64,000 nt of DNA from Flavobacteriales bacterium 34_180_T64 (GCA_002162765.1 MAAR01000004.1:186001-250000), one strand, 5' to 3'; shown: positions 41,242 through 50,753, counted from the first letter of the stretch. Notes: generated from the letters alone by a model not told the origin. Numbers and translations: made by a program.

Positions 41242-42441
41242 TTATGCAACTTTAGATTTTAAACGCTTCAATCTTTTCTTAACATTACCTTGAACTACAT
41301 AATGATCAATTGTTGGTGCGAATACGTTCATTAGAAGAATCGCTAGCATCACACCTTCTGGGTACGCCGGATTAAATACACGAATCATAATCGAAATAAA
41401 TCCAACTAAGAATCCGTAGATCCATTTACCCTTATTTGTTTGTGAGGCCGTTACTGGATCGGTAGCCATAAATACAGTTCCAAAAGCAAAACCTCCAATC
41501 AATAAATGATGCCAGAATGTTGTACTCATTAAACCGTAAAATTTACTGGACTCTGTAATCCAACCTGTATCTACTACAAAATTGAAAATCAATCCCATGG
41601 CTAATGCACCCATCACAGATGATAACATAATTCTCCAGCTCCCAATTTTCGTAAATATTAAGAACAAACCACCTAATAAAATTAGAAGTGTGGATGTTTC
41701 ACCAACAGAGCCTGGAATAAATCCGTAGAACATATCCATAATTTCGTATCCAGCACCTTTATTTTGAGCCAAGCTTCCTAATACCGTTTCACCAGAAATA
41801 GCATCTAAGTTCTCACCAGCCGCAATTAATTGATCACGTTCTACAGCTCCATGAATCCAAACTTTATCACCCGACATCCATGTTGGATACGCAAAGAATA
41901 AAAAAGCTCTAATGGTCAATGCAGGATTTAAAATGTTCATTCCTGTACCACCAAACACTTCCTTTCCGATAACCACTCCAAATGCTACTGCAACAGCGAG
42001 CATCCATAACGGTGTATCAATAGGCACAATTAAAGGCACTAACATTCCAGTAACTAAATAACCTTCTTCAACTTCATGTTTTTTAATAACTGCGAATAAA
42101 AATTCAATTCCCAAACCAACGCCATAGGAAACAATAACTAGTGGTAATACTTTAATCAATCCAATATAAAAGGCATCCCAAGACAAAAATTCTACTGGAG
42201 TTCCTAATGCACTGAAATGCTGATATCCAGCATTAAACATTCCGAAGATCAAACAGGGAACCATTGCCATAATAACAATGTTCATTGTACGTTTTAAATC
42301 GTCAGCTACTTTTATATGAGTCCCACTGTGAGTGGTCTCATTTGGCAAGTATAAAAAGGTATGGATCGCGTTAAACGCAGGAGCCATCTTGGTACCTTTA
42401 TACTTTTCTTTTAAGTTATGTAATGTACTTTTTAAACCCAT
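41242..42441 (-). CDS. nqrB: Na+-translocating NADH:quinone reductase subunit B
   Basis: 399 residues, about ten membrane helices. It carries a covalent FMN and riboflavin and includes the Na+ channel. The expected flavinylation site is DAISGET (T219), where glutamate replaces the alanine of the ApbE signature D-x-x-(S/T)-G-A-T. GGTGMNILNPALTIRAFLFF and FMATDPVTASQTNKGKW are conserved NqrB/RnfD segments. Separated by 91 bases from nqrA; that gap contains a partial TTTCGACTACG repeat core. Confidence 0.96.
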   Translation of the reverse strand: MGLKSTLHNLKEKYKGTKMAPAFNAIHTFLYLPNETTHSGTHIKVADDLKRTMNIVIMAMVPCLIFGMFNAGYQHFSALGTPVEFLSWDAFYIGLIKVLPLVIVSYGVGLGIEFLFAVIKKHEVEEGYLVTGMLVPLIVPIDTPLWMLAVAVAFGVVIGKEVFGGTGMNILNPALTIRAFLFFAYPTWMSGDKVWIHGAVERDQLIAAGENLDAISGETVLGSLAQNKGAGYEIMDMFYGFIPGSVGETSTLLILLGGLFLIFTKIGSWRIMLSSVMGALAMGLIFNFVVDTGWITESSKFYGLMSTTFWHHLLIGGFAFGTVFMATDPVTASQTNKGKWIYGFLVGFISIMIRVFNPAYPEGVMLAILLMNVFAPTIDHYVVQGNVKKRLKRLKSKVA

Positions 42442-42532
42442 GTTATATTTTTCATTTCGACTACGTAAAAAACGTAATTATTATTTTGAGTCATATTTTT
42501 CTATTTAAAATTCACTGTGCTCAATGAATAAT

Positions 42533-43888
42533 TTATCCAATTTCTTTAATCATGACGTCCAAGCCTTTTCTTATAATATCCTGATGTGGCTGTTTAGATA
42601 CGCAAATAAATTCTGTTAATGCAAAATCTTCAGGTGCAACTTCATACATTCCTAAGGCTTCCATTTCATCTAAATCTTTATACATACATGCCTTAAGAAT
42701 TTGCATTGGAAAAATATCTAAAGGAAATACTTCTTCATAATTTCCTGTTAATACAAATGCACGATGTTCACCATTTGTATTGGTGTTTAAATCGAATTTC
42801 TTATTTGGAAGCATCCAAGAAAATGTTAATGCTCTTGTTGTTGAAATTTTATTAAAAACAGGCTTATTCCAACCAAATAATTCATAATCATCGCCTTCTG
42901 GAATTACACTAATGACATTAGAATAATAGTCTAAACTACCATCTGGTTGTACATGTTTTCCTGACAATACATTTCCGGAAATGATACGATCGTTTCCATC
43001 TTTATCTACACCATTATCATAAACCATAGTCGCAACTTCGCTACCAATTTTGGTTTTAAAATATCTTGGTTTTTTAACTGAAGATCCTACAAGTGCGACA
43101 ATACGTTCTGCATTAAATTTACCCGTTAACAATAACTCTCCAATAATTACCAAATCCTGAGGATTCACTGTCCAAACAACTTCCCCTTTATTTACAGGAT
43201 CAATTTTATTGATTTGTGTTCCAACATTTCCTGAGGGATGTGGACCTGATACATTATGACGTGTAATTCCTGACAAATTTACCAAAGGAGAATTTCCTTT
43301 TTTACCAACACACACATGCACTTGACCATCAGTAAGCTTTCCTAAAGCCGTAACTGCAGCTTGAAGTTCAGCTTCTTTTCCTTGCAACACGAAATCATAA
43401 TCTGCCGCTAAAGGTGCCGAAGCATAACCTGATACAAAAATTGCTTTTGGTGCAGTGTCAGGATTTGCAATAACATCATAAGGACGTTGCTTGATAAAAG
43501 GCCAACAACCAGAAGACAATAAATGCGCTTTAACAGTCTCAGCATTTGCTGCATCTAAATTAAACGCACCATGATCTACAAAAGATTGCTCTTTATCTGC
43601 TTGAATTTTTAATGCTAAAATCCGTCTTTTTTCACCACGTGGAATGTCAATCACTTCACCTGAAACTGGCGAAACAAATTGAATTGCTTCATTTGATTTA
43701 TCATAAAATAAAGGCTCTCCAGCTTTTATTTTTGTACCAATTTTTGCAATTAATTTTGGAATAACATTGTGGAAGTCTTCAGGTCTCAAGGTGTAGTAGT
43801 TACTAATAATAGCACTTTCAATTGCTTTTTCAGCTTCACCTTTTAGTTTAATGTCTAGACCTTTTTTAATCTTAATGTCGTTTGACAT
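42533..43888 (-). CDS. nqrA: Na+-translocating NADH:quinone reductase subunit A
   Basis: 451 residues, cytosolic peripheral subunit with no membrane helix. KIKKGLDIKLKGEAEK is the typical start; AGEPLFYDKSNEAIQFVSPVSGEVIDIPRGEKRR is the barrel-sandwich part shared with RnfC; HNVSGPHPSGNVGTQI is another conserved stretch. It heads the operon and has a promoter box 60 bases upstream. It is divergent from the T9SS plug gene. Confidence 0.96.
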   Translation of the reverse strand: MSNDIKIKKGLDIKLKGEAEKAIESAIISNYYTLRPEDFHNVIPKLIAKIGTKIKAGEPLFYDKSNEAIQFVSPVSGEVIDIPRGEKRRILALKIQADKEQSFVDHGAFNLDAANAETVKAHLLSSGCWPFIKQRPYDVIANPDTAPKAIFVSGYASAPLAADYDFVLQGKEAELQAAVTALGKLTDGQVHVCVGKKGNSPLVNLSGITRHNVSGPHPSGNVGTQINKIDPVNKGEVVWTVNPQDLVIIGELLLTGKFNAERIVALVGSSVKKPRYFKTKIGSEVATMVYDNGVDKDGNDRIISGNVLSGKHVQPDGSLDYYSNVISVIPEGDDYELFGWNKPVFNKISTTRALTFSWMLPNKKFDLNTNTNGEHRAFVLTGNYEEVFPLDIFPMQILKACMYKDLDEMEALGMYEVAPEDFALTEFICVSKQPHQDIIRKGLDVMIKEIG

Positions 43889-43948
43889 GTTATAAATCTA
43901 TTTGTTAATAGTTATAGTAAATTGACTTTCTTTGAATAAAAATCGGTG

Positions 43949-43956
43949 CAAATTTA
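43949..43956 (-). promoter_or_regulatory. Bacteroidetes -7 box for the nqr operon
   Basis: On the minus strand TAAATTTG matches TAnnTTTG, 60 bases before the nqrA ATG, giving a leader of about 55 bases. Confidence 0.45.
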
Positions 43957-44066
43957 CGAATTTATAATGCAGTTTTCATAATAATTAGGAGAGAATTTTA
44001 TTCGTCAGAGGTTCGTGTAATTTTTGGGCATAAAATTTGTTTATCTTTACAACCAAAGCATAATAG

Positions 44067-45317
44067 ATGACATCAAAACATTTCATTTTCTTATTAATTT
44101 TAGTACTTCCAACACTTATAATTGGACAAGTTGTAGAAGTAAATCCACCAGATTTTATTAAAACTATTAGTTTTAAAGGCCGAACCAATGAAAGTCAGCT
44201 TCCGATTTTAAGACTTGGAGAACCTCTTGTTTTAACCTTTGATACATTAAATGGTAATGAAGATGATTATTACTATGTGATTGACCATTATAATTTTGAC
44301 TGGACGCCATCTCAATTGGTGAAATCTGAATACTTAAGAGGTTTTGACAATCAGCGCATAAGGGATTATGATAATTCATTAAATGCCTATCAAATCTATT
44401 CTCATTATAAACTTAGAATTCCAAACGAACAGACGAGAGGCTTACTAAAAAGTGGTAATTATATGATTTCTATTTTCAACGATTATGATGAGTTGGTGTT
44501 TTCGAGAAAGTTTATGATCTATGAAGAAACGGTAAATGTTGGCGTATCTATTAAAAGATCAAGGGATGTGAAGTTTATTAATGAGAAACAATCTGTTGAC
44601 TTTATTATTGCAACAAATAGAATTAATTTTAATAATCCCTCAGAGACTATAAAAACTTTAGTCATTCAAAACAACAATTTAAACACGGCCATTTCAAATC
44701 TAAAACCGCAATACACTTTAGGAAATGAACTCATTTACAGATATGATACCGAATCTAGCTTTTGGGCTGGAAACGAGTATTTGTATTTTGAAAATAAAGA
44801 TGTACGCGCTGCAAATGTTGGCGTTCAGTTCATAGACTTAAAAGACATCTACCACAATTATTTATTTATTAATTCTGAAAGAGCAAGCAAGCCTTATACT
44901 TATAATCCAGATATTAATGGGAATTTTTTAATCACTGCAGTCGACACTGACAACGTTTATATTGAAGCTGACTACACCATGATGCATTTTGCTTTTCGTC
45001 ATCCGGAGTTAAGCTCCGATAAACGTATTTATGTATATGGGAATTTTAATAATTATGCTTTGGAAGAATCAAATATGTTGGCCTTTAATATTGAAAGTGG
45101 ATTATATGAAACCGCAATTAAACTTAAACAAGGATTTTATAATTATAAATATGTTGTAGTTGATAGTAAAGGACATTTAGATGAAGGCGCGATAAGCGGT
45201 AATTTTTATCAAACTGAAAACAATTATAAAGTTTTAGTTTATTACCGGAATTTAGGAGCGCGTTATGACAAACTTATTGGTTTTGGCGAAGCAACTTCAG
45301 TGAATATTTCCAACTAA
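44067..45317 (+). CDS. Type IX secretion system plug protein (DUF5103)
   Basis: 416 residues. A signal peptide (1-20, ending IIGQ) is followed by beta-rich domains. PPDFIKTISFKGRTNESQLPI, then VIDHYNFDWTPSQLVKSEYLRGF and the LKSGNYMISIFNDYDE segment, are the DUF5103/T9SS plug first domain. In Flavobacterium johnsoniae the plug protein seals the periplasmic side of the SprA translocon. The C-terminal HFAFRHPELSSDKRIYVYGNF and NYKYVVV segments look like a carbohydrate-binding-like beta domain. It overlaps the convergent dioxygenase gene by 4 bases. Confidence 0.88.
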   Translation: MTSKHFIFLLILVLPTLIIGQVVEVNPPDFIKTISFKGRTNESQLPILRLGEPLVLTFDTLNGNEDDYYYVIDHYNFDWTPSQLVKSEYLRGFDNQRIRDYDNSLNAYQIYSHYKLRIPNEQTRGLLKSGNYMISIFNDYDELVFSRKFMIYEETVNVGVSIKRSRDVKFINEKQSVDFIIATNRINFNNPSETIKTLVIQNNNLNTAISNLKPQYTLGNELIYRYDTESSFWAGNEYLYFENKDVRAANVGVQFIDLKDIYHNYLFINSERASKPYTYNPDINGNFLITAVDTDNVYIEADYTMMHFAFRHPELSSDKRIYVYGNFNNYALEESNMLAFNIESGLYETAIKLKQGFYNYKYVVVDSKGHLDEGAISGNFYQTENNYKVLVYYRNLGARYDKLIGFGEATSVNISN

Positions 45318-45859
45318 TATGAATTGCTTTTTTGAGTCTCCATTACATTTTTAAAGGTGTCATAGCTTAATTTTTTTTCTACAAAAGTTTCTGAAACCTG
45401 ATCATAGAATGTACAATTTTCAATTGGTTTTGCATACAAATGCAAACTCATCGTTCTACCTTTAGTATTATTTTTTAATTTATGAAATCCGATACTATCA
45501 TTAATATAAGAATCTTGATTTTTATGAAGACTTCGTGCGCCAATAGTTATTAAATTTTCAGATTCATCAAGACCGTAAAACACTTCCTGAACCTCACCAT
45601 CTAAAAGATAAACCCAACATTCTTCACCGCCATGACAATGTATAGATGTTTCCTGCCCTTCTTCCCAACAAATTAATATGAGTTCAAAACAATCATCCTT
45701 ATATATGCCATTACGCATATAAGACTGACTAGACCAATTTGCGAATCCTTCTAGTTCATCAGCATTTAACTTTAGATTTTTGAAAATACTTTTATAATTA
45801 TCTTTTGAAGATTCAGATAATTCAGTAATTAATTCTGATAATGTAAGTATAGTTTCCAA
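45314..45859 (-). CDS. Cysteine dioxygenase, type I
   Basis: 181 residues, cupin. Iron ligands H74 and H76 in ETSIHCHGGEE and H126 in SIGFHKLKNN match H86, H88 and H140 of the mammalian enzyme. C81 and Y142 fall at the positions of the mammalian Cys93-Tyr157 cross-link, whereas many bacterial homologues lack the cysteine. It oxidises cysteine to cysteine sulfinate. The gene is divergent from a PLP decarboxylase gene (104 bases between the starts), which could decarboxylate the product to hypotaurine. Confidence 0.9.
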   Translation of the reverse strand: METILTLSELITELSESSKDNYKSIFKNLKLNADELEGFANWSSQSYMRNGIYKDDCFELILICWEEGQETSIHCHGGEECWVYLLDGEVQEVFYGLDESENLITIGARSLHKNQDSYINDSIGFHKLKNNTKGRTMSLHLYAKPIENCTFYDQVSETFVEKKLSYDTFKNVMETQKSNSY

Positions 45860-45962
45860 TATCGACTAAAATTTAATTTAAATTAAAAATGATGTCCTTT
45901 AATCCTAAAATAGGTATAAATTTACCTAGCTTTTCCTAAAACTATCAAGATAGCAATTATTT

Positions 45963-47336
45963 ATGCATAAAGACTTAAAATTATTCAATGATTTGGTTGA
46001 ATTTCTTTTATCTGAAGAAAAAAACAATCCAGTTGCAAAACCTATTGAAACTGATCTATTATATAAAACTTTAGATCTTTCTCTAAATGAACACCCAGCT
46101 TTAGACGCCGATTTTAAACAGACTTTACTCGATATTGTAAAATACACTCCAAAAACAGCTTCTACATCGTTCTTTAATCAACTGTTTGGAGGAAGATTGA
46201 GCAAAGCAACACTTGGCGATTTATTAGCAGTAATGCTAAACAATAGTATGTACACATACAAAGTTGCTGGTCCACAAGTTGGAATTGAAAAATCAATACT
46301 TCATAACATATGTAAAATCATAGGTTATAAAACAGATAGTGATGGCACCTTTGCTCCAGGAGGCTCTATGAGTAATCTTATGGCTATGATTATGGCTAGG
46401 GACAAATATAATGTTACGGTAAGAAATGAAGGCGTCAATCAAAAAATGACACTTTATACGTCTGAAGCCTCTCATTATTCTATTTCTAAAAACGCTTCTT
46501 TAATGGGTATAGGAAGAAATAACGTGCGACTTGTTAAAGCCGATGATCATGGAAAAATGATAGCGGATGATTTAAATCGACTCGTTAAGCAGGATATAGA
46601 AAAAGGCTATTTACCATTTTTCGTAAATGCCACTGCAGGCACTACAGTATTAGGAGCATTTGATGACATTGCTAGTATAAGTCAAGTTTGTAAAACTCAC
46701 AATTTATGGTTGCATCTCGATGGCGCTTATTGTGGTTCGGTAATTTTTAGTAACAGATACAAATCTTTGGTAAAAGATATCGAGCTTACCGATTCTTTCA
46801 GTTTGAATGCCCACAAAATGCTTGGAACTCCATTAACTTGCTCCATAATTGTAACTCAACATAAAGATCAGTTGCACCATTCTTTCTCAAATGAAGCAGA
46901 GTATTTATATCAAACTGACGATGATGCGTTTAATTTAGGCAAAACCTCTTTACAATGCGGAAGACGCAATGACGCTTTAAAATTATGGACTTTATGGAAA
47001 TCTGTTGGTGGTGTTGGATTAGAAAAAATAGTAGACCATCAATTTTATCTTGCTGATGTGGCCAGAAAATACATTAAAGAACACCCAGATTATACCTTAT
47101 ACAGCTTTAGCGACTCTATTTCTATTTGTTTTAATTATAAAGACATTTCTGCTCAAGATTTGTGTACCCTTTTATATCAAAACTCGAAATTAATGGTAGG
47201 ATATGGCACTTTTAATGGTGATGAATTTGTAAGAATGGTAACTATAAACACGTCACTTAAAGAAGAAGATATTCTTGCTTTTTTTACAGTAATTGAACAA
47301 TTCGTAACAGATAAAAAATTGATTAGCAGTTATTAG
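45963..47336 (+). CDS. PLP-dependent group II amino acid decarboxylase, probable cysteine sulfinate type
   Basis: 457 residues. The PLP lysine is K285 in SLNAHKMLGTP, with the WLHLDGAYCGSV aspartate and the N-terminal FFNQLFGGRLSKA and FAPGGSMSNLMAM segments that define the glutamate/aspartate/cysteine sulfinate decarboxylase group. The specificity cannot be read with certainty, but the FFNQLFGG and LHLDGAYCGS motifs and the divergent pairing with cysteine dioxygenase favour cysteine sulfinate or aspartate. A hypotaurine product would feed taurine synthesis. Confidence 0.85.
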   Translation: MHKDLKLFNDLVEFLLSEEKNNPVAKPIETDLLYKTLDLSLNEHPALDADFKQTLLDIVKYTPKTASTSFFNQLFGGRLSKATLGDLLAVMLNNSMYTYKVAGPQVGIEKSILHNICKIIGYKTDSDGTFAPGGSMSNLMAMIMARDKYNVTVRNEGVNQKMTLYTSEASHYSISKNASLMGIGRNNVRLVKADDHGKMIADDLNRLVKQDIEKGYLPFFVNATAGTTVLGAFDDIASISQVCKTHNLWLHLDGAYCGSVIFSNRYKSLVKDIELTDSFSLNAHKMLGTPLTCSIIVTQHKDQLHHSFSNEAEYLYQTDDDAFNLGKTSLQCGRRNDALKLWTLWKSVGGVGLEKIVDHQFYLADVARKYIKEHPDYTLYSFSDSISICFNYKDISAQDLCTLLYQNSKLMVGYGTFNGDEFVRMVTINTSLKEEDILAFFTVIEQFVTDKKLISSY

Positions 47337-47423
47337 GAGGTGTTAAAATTTCGTTGTATTACATAAAAAGCGGAACAACTCATTAAAAAATATAGTACTT
47401 TAGCATATTAATTCAACCCTTAC

Positions 47424-47810
47424 ATGGTACAGCAAATTACTAGCGGCATAAAGATTTCTGTAGAAACTACTTTTGAAGGTACATTTTATAAAAACTATAA
47501 AGTACACTTTGCATTTGGTTATAAGGTTACAATTGAAAATCAAAGTAAAGATTCTGTACAACTCAATTCTAGGCATTGGGAAATTAAGGATGCCTTAAAC
47601 AATATCGAAATTATTGAAGGTGAAGGTGTTATTGGGAAGAAACCTGTATTAAAACCTGGTGAATCTCACACTTACAATTCTGGATGCCTTTTAACATCTC
47701 CATTCGGTGCAATGCAAGGCCATTACAATATGGTCAATTTGACAAAAACCAATAAATTCAAGGTTACAATTCCTTCATTTAAATTAAGTGCTCCATTCGC
47801 TCTTAACTAA
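47424..47810 (+). CDS. apaG: ApaG domain protein
   Basis: 128 residues, a single ApaG/DUF525 domain of fibronectin-III-like fold. VHFAFGYKVTIENQSKDSVQLNSRHWEIKDA, VVGEGVIGKKPVLKPGESHTY-type core and GAMQGHYNM are the family signatures (each read within this protein). It is cytosolic. The family is loosely linked to Co2+/Mg2+ resistance and protein-protein contact, without a proven mechanism. It ends directly against the convergent next gene, with no spacer. Confidence 0.93.
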   Translation: MVQQITSGIKISVETTFEGTFYKNYKVHFAFGYKVTIENQSKDSVQLNSRHWEIKDALNNIEIIEGEGVIGKKPVLKPGESHTYNSGCLLTSPFGAMQGHYNMVNLTKTNKFKVTIPSFKLSAPFALN

Positions 47811-48812
47811 TCAGTCATATTTTCTTACATAATCAAACCTATAGACATTTTCGTCTTGCTTGACATGCAAAAAATTGCAATTTGAATTTTGAATAAACTG
47901 GTAGTCTTTAGTTATATCAAATCCCAATTCCGCAATAACAAAGACACCATCCACATCAATATTTCCATATGGCGAAATACGCCTAAATCTATATTCATTA
48001 TTGTGATTTATATCATGAAGTTCGAACCATGCTCCTGCTCCAATTCCAGAAAGCCATTGTGCATTAGAATGCACACCTTCAATTGGTTTTGGATATAAAT
48101 TTCCATTTAAATTTGGTTCATGTGATTTTAGTCGATCCAAAAAACACCTCAAATTCTCGGTATGTTTTGAACCTTCAAATTTGGAAATCACACCTTCATC
48201 AGAAACACTATATGCATAATTCTCAGTATCAGATAGGATAACGTTACCGACGGTACTTGGTGTAAACCATTTCGATTTAACTAATTTCCTTTTAATGCTA
48301 GCATTAGTTGTTGAAGCAATGAGTGCCTCAGTTACAAATCGTGAACAATTAATTGTTTCTTTTTTAAAAGCCGCATATTTTATAAAGTATTGCTCTTGAA
48401 GCTCATCAATAAATGCGCTTGCTTTTTCATAATTTACATGGTTGCAGACTGAAGCTATCAATTTCCCTTCACCATGTGTCAATTTAGGATTGGTTGCGAG
48501 AAACTTAAGGATATCTTCTAGATTATCGATGCGATCATCATTGATTTCTGCAACTATAGAAATCTCTAATTCATGATCGGTATCTTTTCCTCGAACCCTT
48601 CCATTAGATTGAGGCGAAATGTAACGTCCAAAATCATAATATTCTAAAATTCCCGTGACCTTATTAATCAAAACTAAAGCCGCATGTCCAGCTCTTATGT
48701 AGTTTTTTTTACCAACACCAAGAAAGCGCAAATAAGTCAAATACCATTCGTCTGAAATCATGACAATAGTATCGGGATAAGCTAAAGTTAGGATGATGGC
48801 ATTATTCTTCAT
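47811..48812 (-). CDS. Probable papain-like (permuted NlpC/P60-type) protein, DUF6695-like
   Basis: 333 residues, no signal peptide evident. H43 lies in AGHAALVLINKVTG, followed by YYDFGRY, and C156 lies in INCSRFVTEAL. The order His-before-Cys with GHAALVL and NCS motifs is that of circularly permuted NlpC/P60 proteins and DUF4105-like families. The last third (beta-rich, HSNAQWLSGIGAGAWFEL) is not assigned. I connect it with the flavobacterial DUF6695 group from memory. The function, if a peptidase or amidase, is not shown. Confidence 0.6.
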   Translation of the reverse strand: MKNNAIILTLAYPDTIVMISDEWYLTYLRFLGVGKKNYIRAGHAALVLINKVTGILEYYDFGRYISPQSNGRVRGKDTDHELEISIVAEINDDRIDNLEDILKFLATNPKLTHGEGKLIASVCNHVNYEKASAFIDELQEQYFIKYAAFKKETINCSRFVTEALIASTTNASIKRKLVKSKWFTPSTVGNVILSDTENYAYSVSDEGVISKFEGSKHTENLRCFLDRLKSHEPNLNGNLYPKPIEGVHSNAQWLSGIGAGAWFELHDINHNNEYRFRRISPYGNIDVDGVFVIAELGFDITKDYQFIQNSNCNFLHVKQDENVYRFDYVRKYD

Positions 48813-48943
48813 TCAAAAGGGATAATATTATAATCTTCAATTAATATATTCAGTCAGTTTTCAAGCCAACAACTTACAAAAAATAACTAAGATAATTAAG
48901 GCTTCAATTAGGCAATAACCTCTTAAAAGTTACTAAAAAATTG

Positions 48944-48951
48944 TACCTTTG
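48944..48951 (+). promoter_or_regulatory. Bacteroidetes -7 box for pruA
   Basis: TACCTTTG matches TAnnTTTG, 41 bases before the pruA ATG. Confidence 0.55.
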
Positions 48952-48992
48952 CATTTCAAATTTTTGAATAAACTTTTAAATTAATATACCTC

Positions 48993-50621
48993 ATGGGAAA
49001 AGGATTTTTTAATGTACCAGTTGCTGTAAATGAACCTGTTAATTCTTTCGCTCCTGGTTCACCAGAACGTGAAGCAGTGCAAAAAGCATACACCGAAATG
49101 TTCAATAGTAAAATTGATGTACCTTTATACATAAACGGTCAAGACGTCACTACTGGTAATACCAAAACAATGTCAGCTCCGCATGATCATCAACATATTG
49201 TTGGTACTTATCATTTAGCAGAAAAATCTCATGTTGACGATGCTATTTCAACTGCATTAGAAGCTAGAAAATCTTGGTCTCAACTTCCATGGGAGCAACG
49301 TGCAGGCATCTTTTTAAAAGCAGCTGAATTAATTGCTGGTCCATACAGAGCCAAAATAAATGCGGCAACTATGATTGCACAATCTAAAACTATTCATCAA
49401 GCTGAAATTGATGCATCGTGTGAACTCATTGACTTTCTTCGATTTAATGTACAGTTCATGACGGACATCTATCATGAACAACCAGATAGTACAAGTGACG
49501 CATGGAACCGTTTAGAATACAGACCCCTAGAAGGATTCGTTTACGCGGTTACACCATTTAACTTTACCGCTATTGCAGGAAATTTACCTGCTTGTATGGC
49601 TATGATGGGTAATGTTGTTGTTTGGAAGCCAAGCGATAGTCAAATCTACTCGGCAAAAGTAATTATGGATGTCTTTAAAGAAGCTGGAGTTCCAGACGGT
49701 GTTATCAATGTGGTTTTCGGTGATCCTGTGATGATTACAGATACCGTTATGGATAGTCCTGATTTTTCTGGATTACACTTTACTGGATCTACTTATATAT
49801 TTAAAGAGTTATGGAAAAAAATTGGTAATAATATTCACAATTATAAAACCTACCCAAGAATAGTGGGCGAAACAGGTGGTAAAGATTTTATTGTTGCCCA
49901 TAAATCTGCCAATGCAAAACAAGTTGCAACGGCAATTTCAAGAGGTGCTTTTGAATTCCAAGGACAAAAATGTAGTGCTGCATCCCGCGCCTATGTTCCA
50001 TCAAATTTATGGAAGGATGTAAAACAATATGTCATTGAAGATGTTAGCTCATTCAAAATGGGATCTCCAGAAGATATGAGTAATTTTATTACTGCTGTCA
50101 TACATGAAGGTTCATTTGACAAACTTGCTAAGTTTATAGATCAAGCCAAATCGGATAGCGATGCCGAAATTATTGTCGGTGGTAATTATGATAAAAGTAA
50201 AGGTTACTTTATTGAGCCAACTGTTATTGTCACAAGTAATCCAAAATACACTACCATGTGTACGGAACTTTTCGGTCCTGTGATGACGATATATGTGTAT
50301 GATGAAAATAAGTATACAGAAACTCTAAAATTAGTAGATGAAACCAGCGAATATGCCTTAACTGGTGCTATTTTATCTACTGATAGATATGCCATTCAAG
50401 AAGCAACAAACATTTTACAGAATGCTGCCGGAAACTTCTATATTAATGACAAACCTACTGGAGCTGTTGTTGGACAACAACCATTTGGTGGTGCTAGATC
50501 TTCAGGGACTAATGATAAAGCAGGAAGTGCGTTAAACTTATTACGATGGGTTTCACCTAGAATGATTAAAGAAACATTTGTGACACCTACCGATTATCGC
50601 TATCCTTTTTTAGGAGAATAA
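48993..50621 (+). CDS. pruA: L-glutamate gamma-semialdehyde dehydrogenase
   Basis: 542 residues, the second step of proline catabolism (also called 1-pyrroline-5-carboxylate dehydrogenase). The start MGKGFFNVPVAVNEPV and the segment YRPLEGFVYAVTPFNFTAIAGNL are typical of the single-domain PruA. The catalytic pair is the glutamate in IVGETGGKDF and the cysteine in EFQGQKCSAASRAYV. The enzyme links to glutamate with NAD. PutA (proline dehydrogenase) is not in this window. A strong terminator follows. Confidence 0.95.
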   Translation: MGKGFFNVPVAVNEPVNSFAPGSPEREAVQKAYTEMFNSKIDVPLYINGQDVTTGNTKTMSAPHDHQHIVGTYHLAEKSHVDDAISTALEARKSWSQLPWEQRAGIFLKAAELIAGPYRAKINAATMIAQSKTIHQAEIDASCELIDFLRFNVQFMTDIYHEQPDSTSDAWNRLEYRPLEGFVYAVTPFNFTAIAGNLPACMAMMGNVVVWKPSDSQIYSAKVIMDVFKEAGVPDGVINVVFGDPVMITDTVMDSPDFSGLHFTGSTYIFKELWKKIGNNIHNYKTYPRIVGETGGKDFIVAHKSANAKQVATAISRGAFEFQGQKCSAASRAYVPSNLWKDVKQYVIEDVSSFKMGSPEDMSNFITAVIHEGSFDKLAKFIDQAKSDSDAEIIVGGNYDKSKGYFIEPTVIVTSNPKYTTMCTELFGPVMTIYVYDENKYTETLKLVDETSEYALTGAILSTDRYAIQEATNILQNAAGNFYINDKPTGAVVGQQPFGGARSSGTNDKAGSALNLLRWVSPRMIKETFVTPTDYRYPFLGE

Positions 50622-50640
50622 ATTCTAACAATTTTCACGT

Positions 50641-50678
50641 AAAACCCTTTAAAACAATTTTTTAGAGGGTTTTTTTTT
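50641..50678 (+). terminator. Rho-independent terminator after pruA
   Basis: Stem AAAACCCT(TTAAAA) with (TTTTTA)GAGGGTTTT, one mismatch, then a T run of eight. Confidence 0.8.
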
Positions 50679-50753
50679 GCCGTTTATCTAAATTCTAAAA
50701 ATTTAATTCATGAATCTTTGTATCTTGTAAGTAAACAATTAAATTAATTCGTT

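Noticed and set aside
42442-42532. Degenerate repeat in the nqrA-nqrB gap (CATTTCGACTACG and TGTGCTCAATG)
   Set aside because: It has parts that resemble the repeat core but the units are broken and widely spaced, so it was not listed as a repeat.
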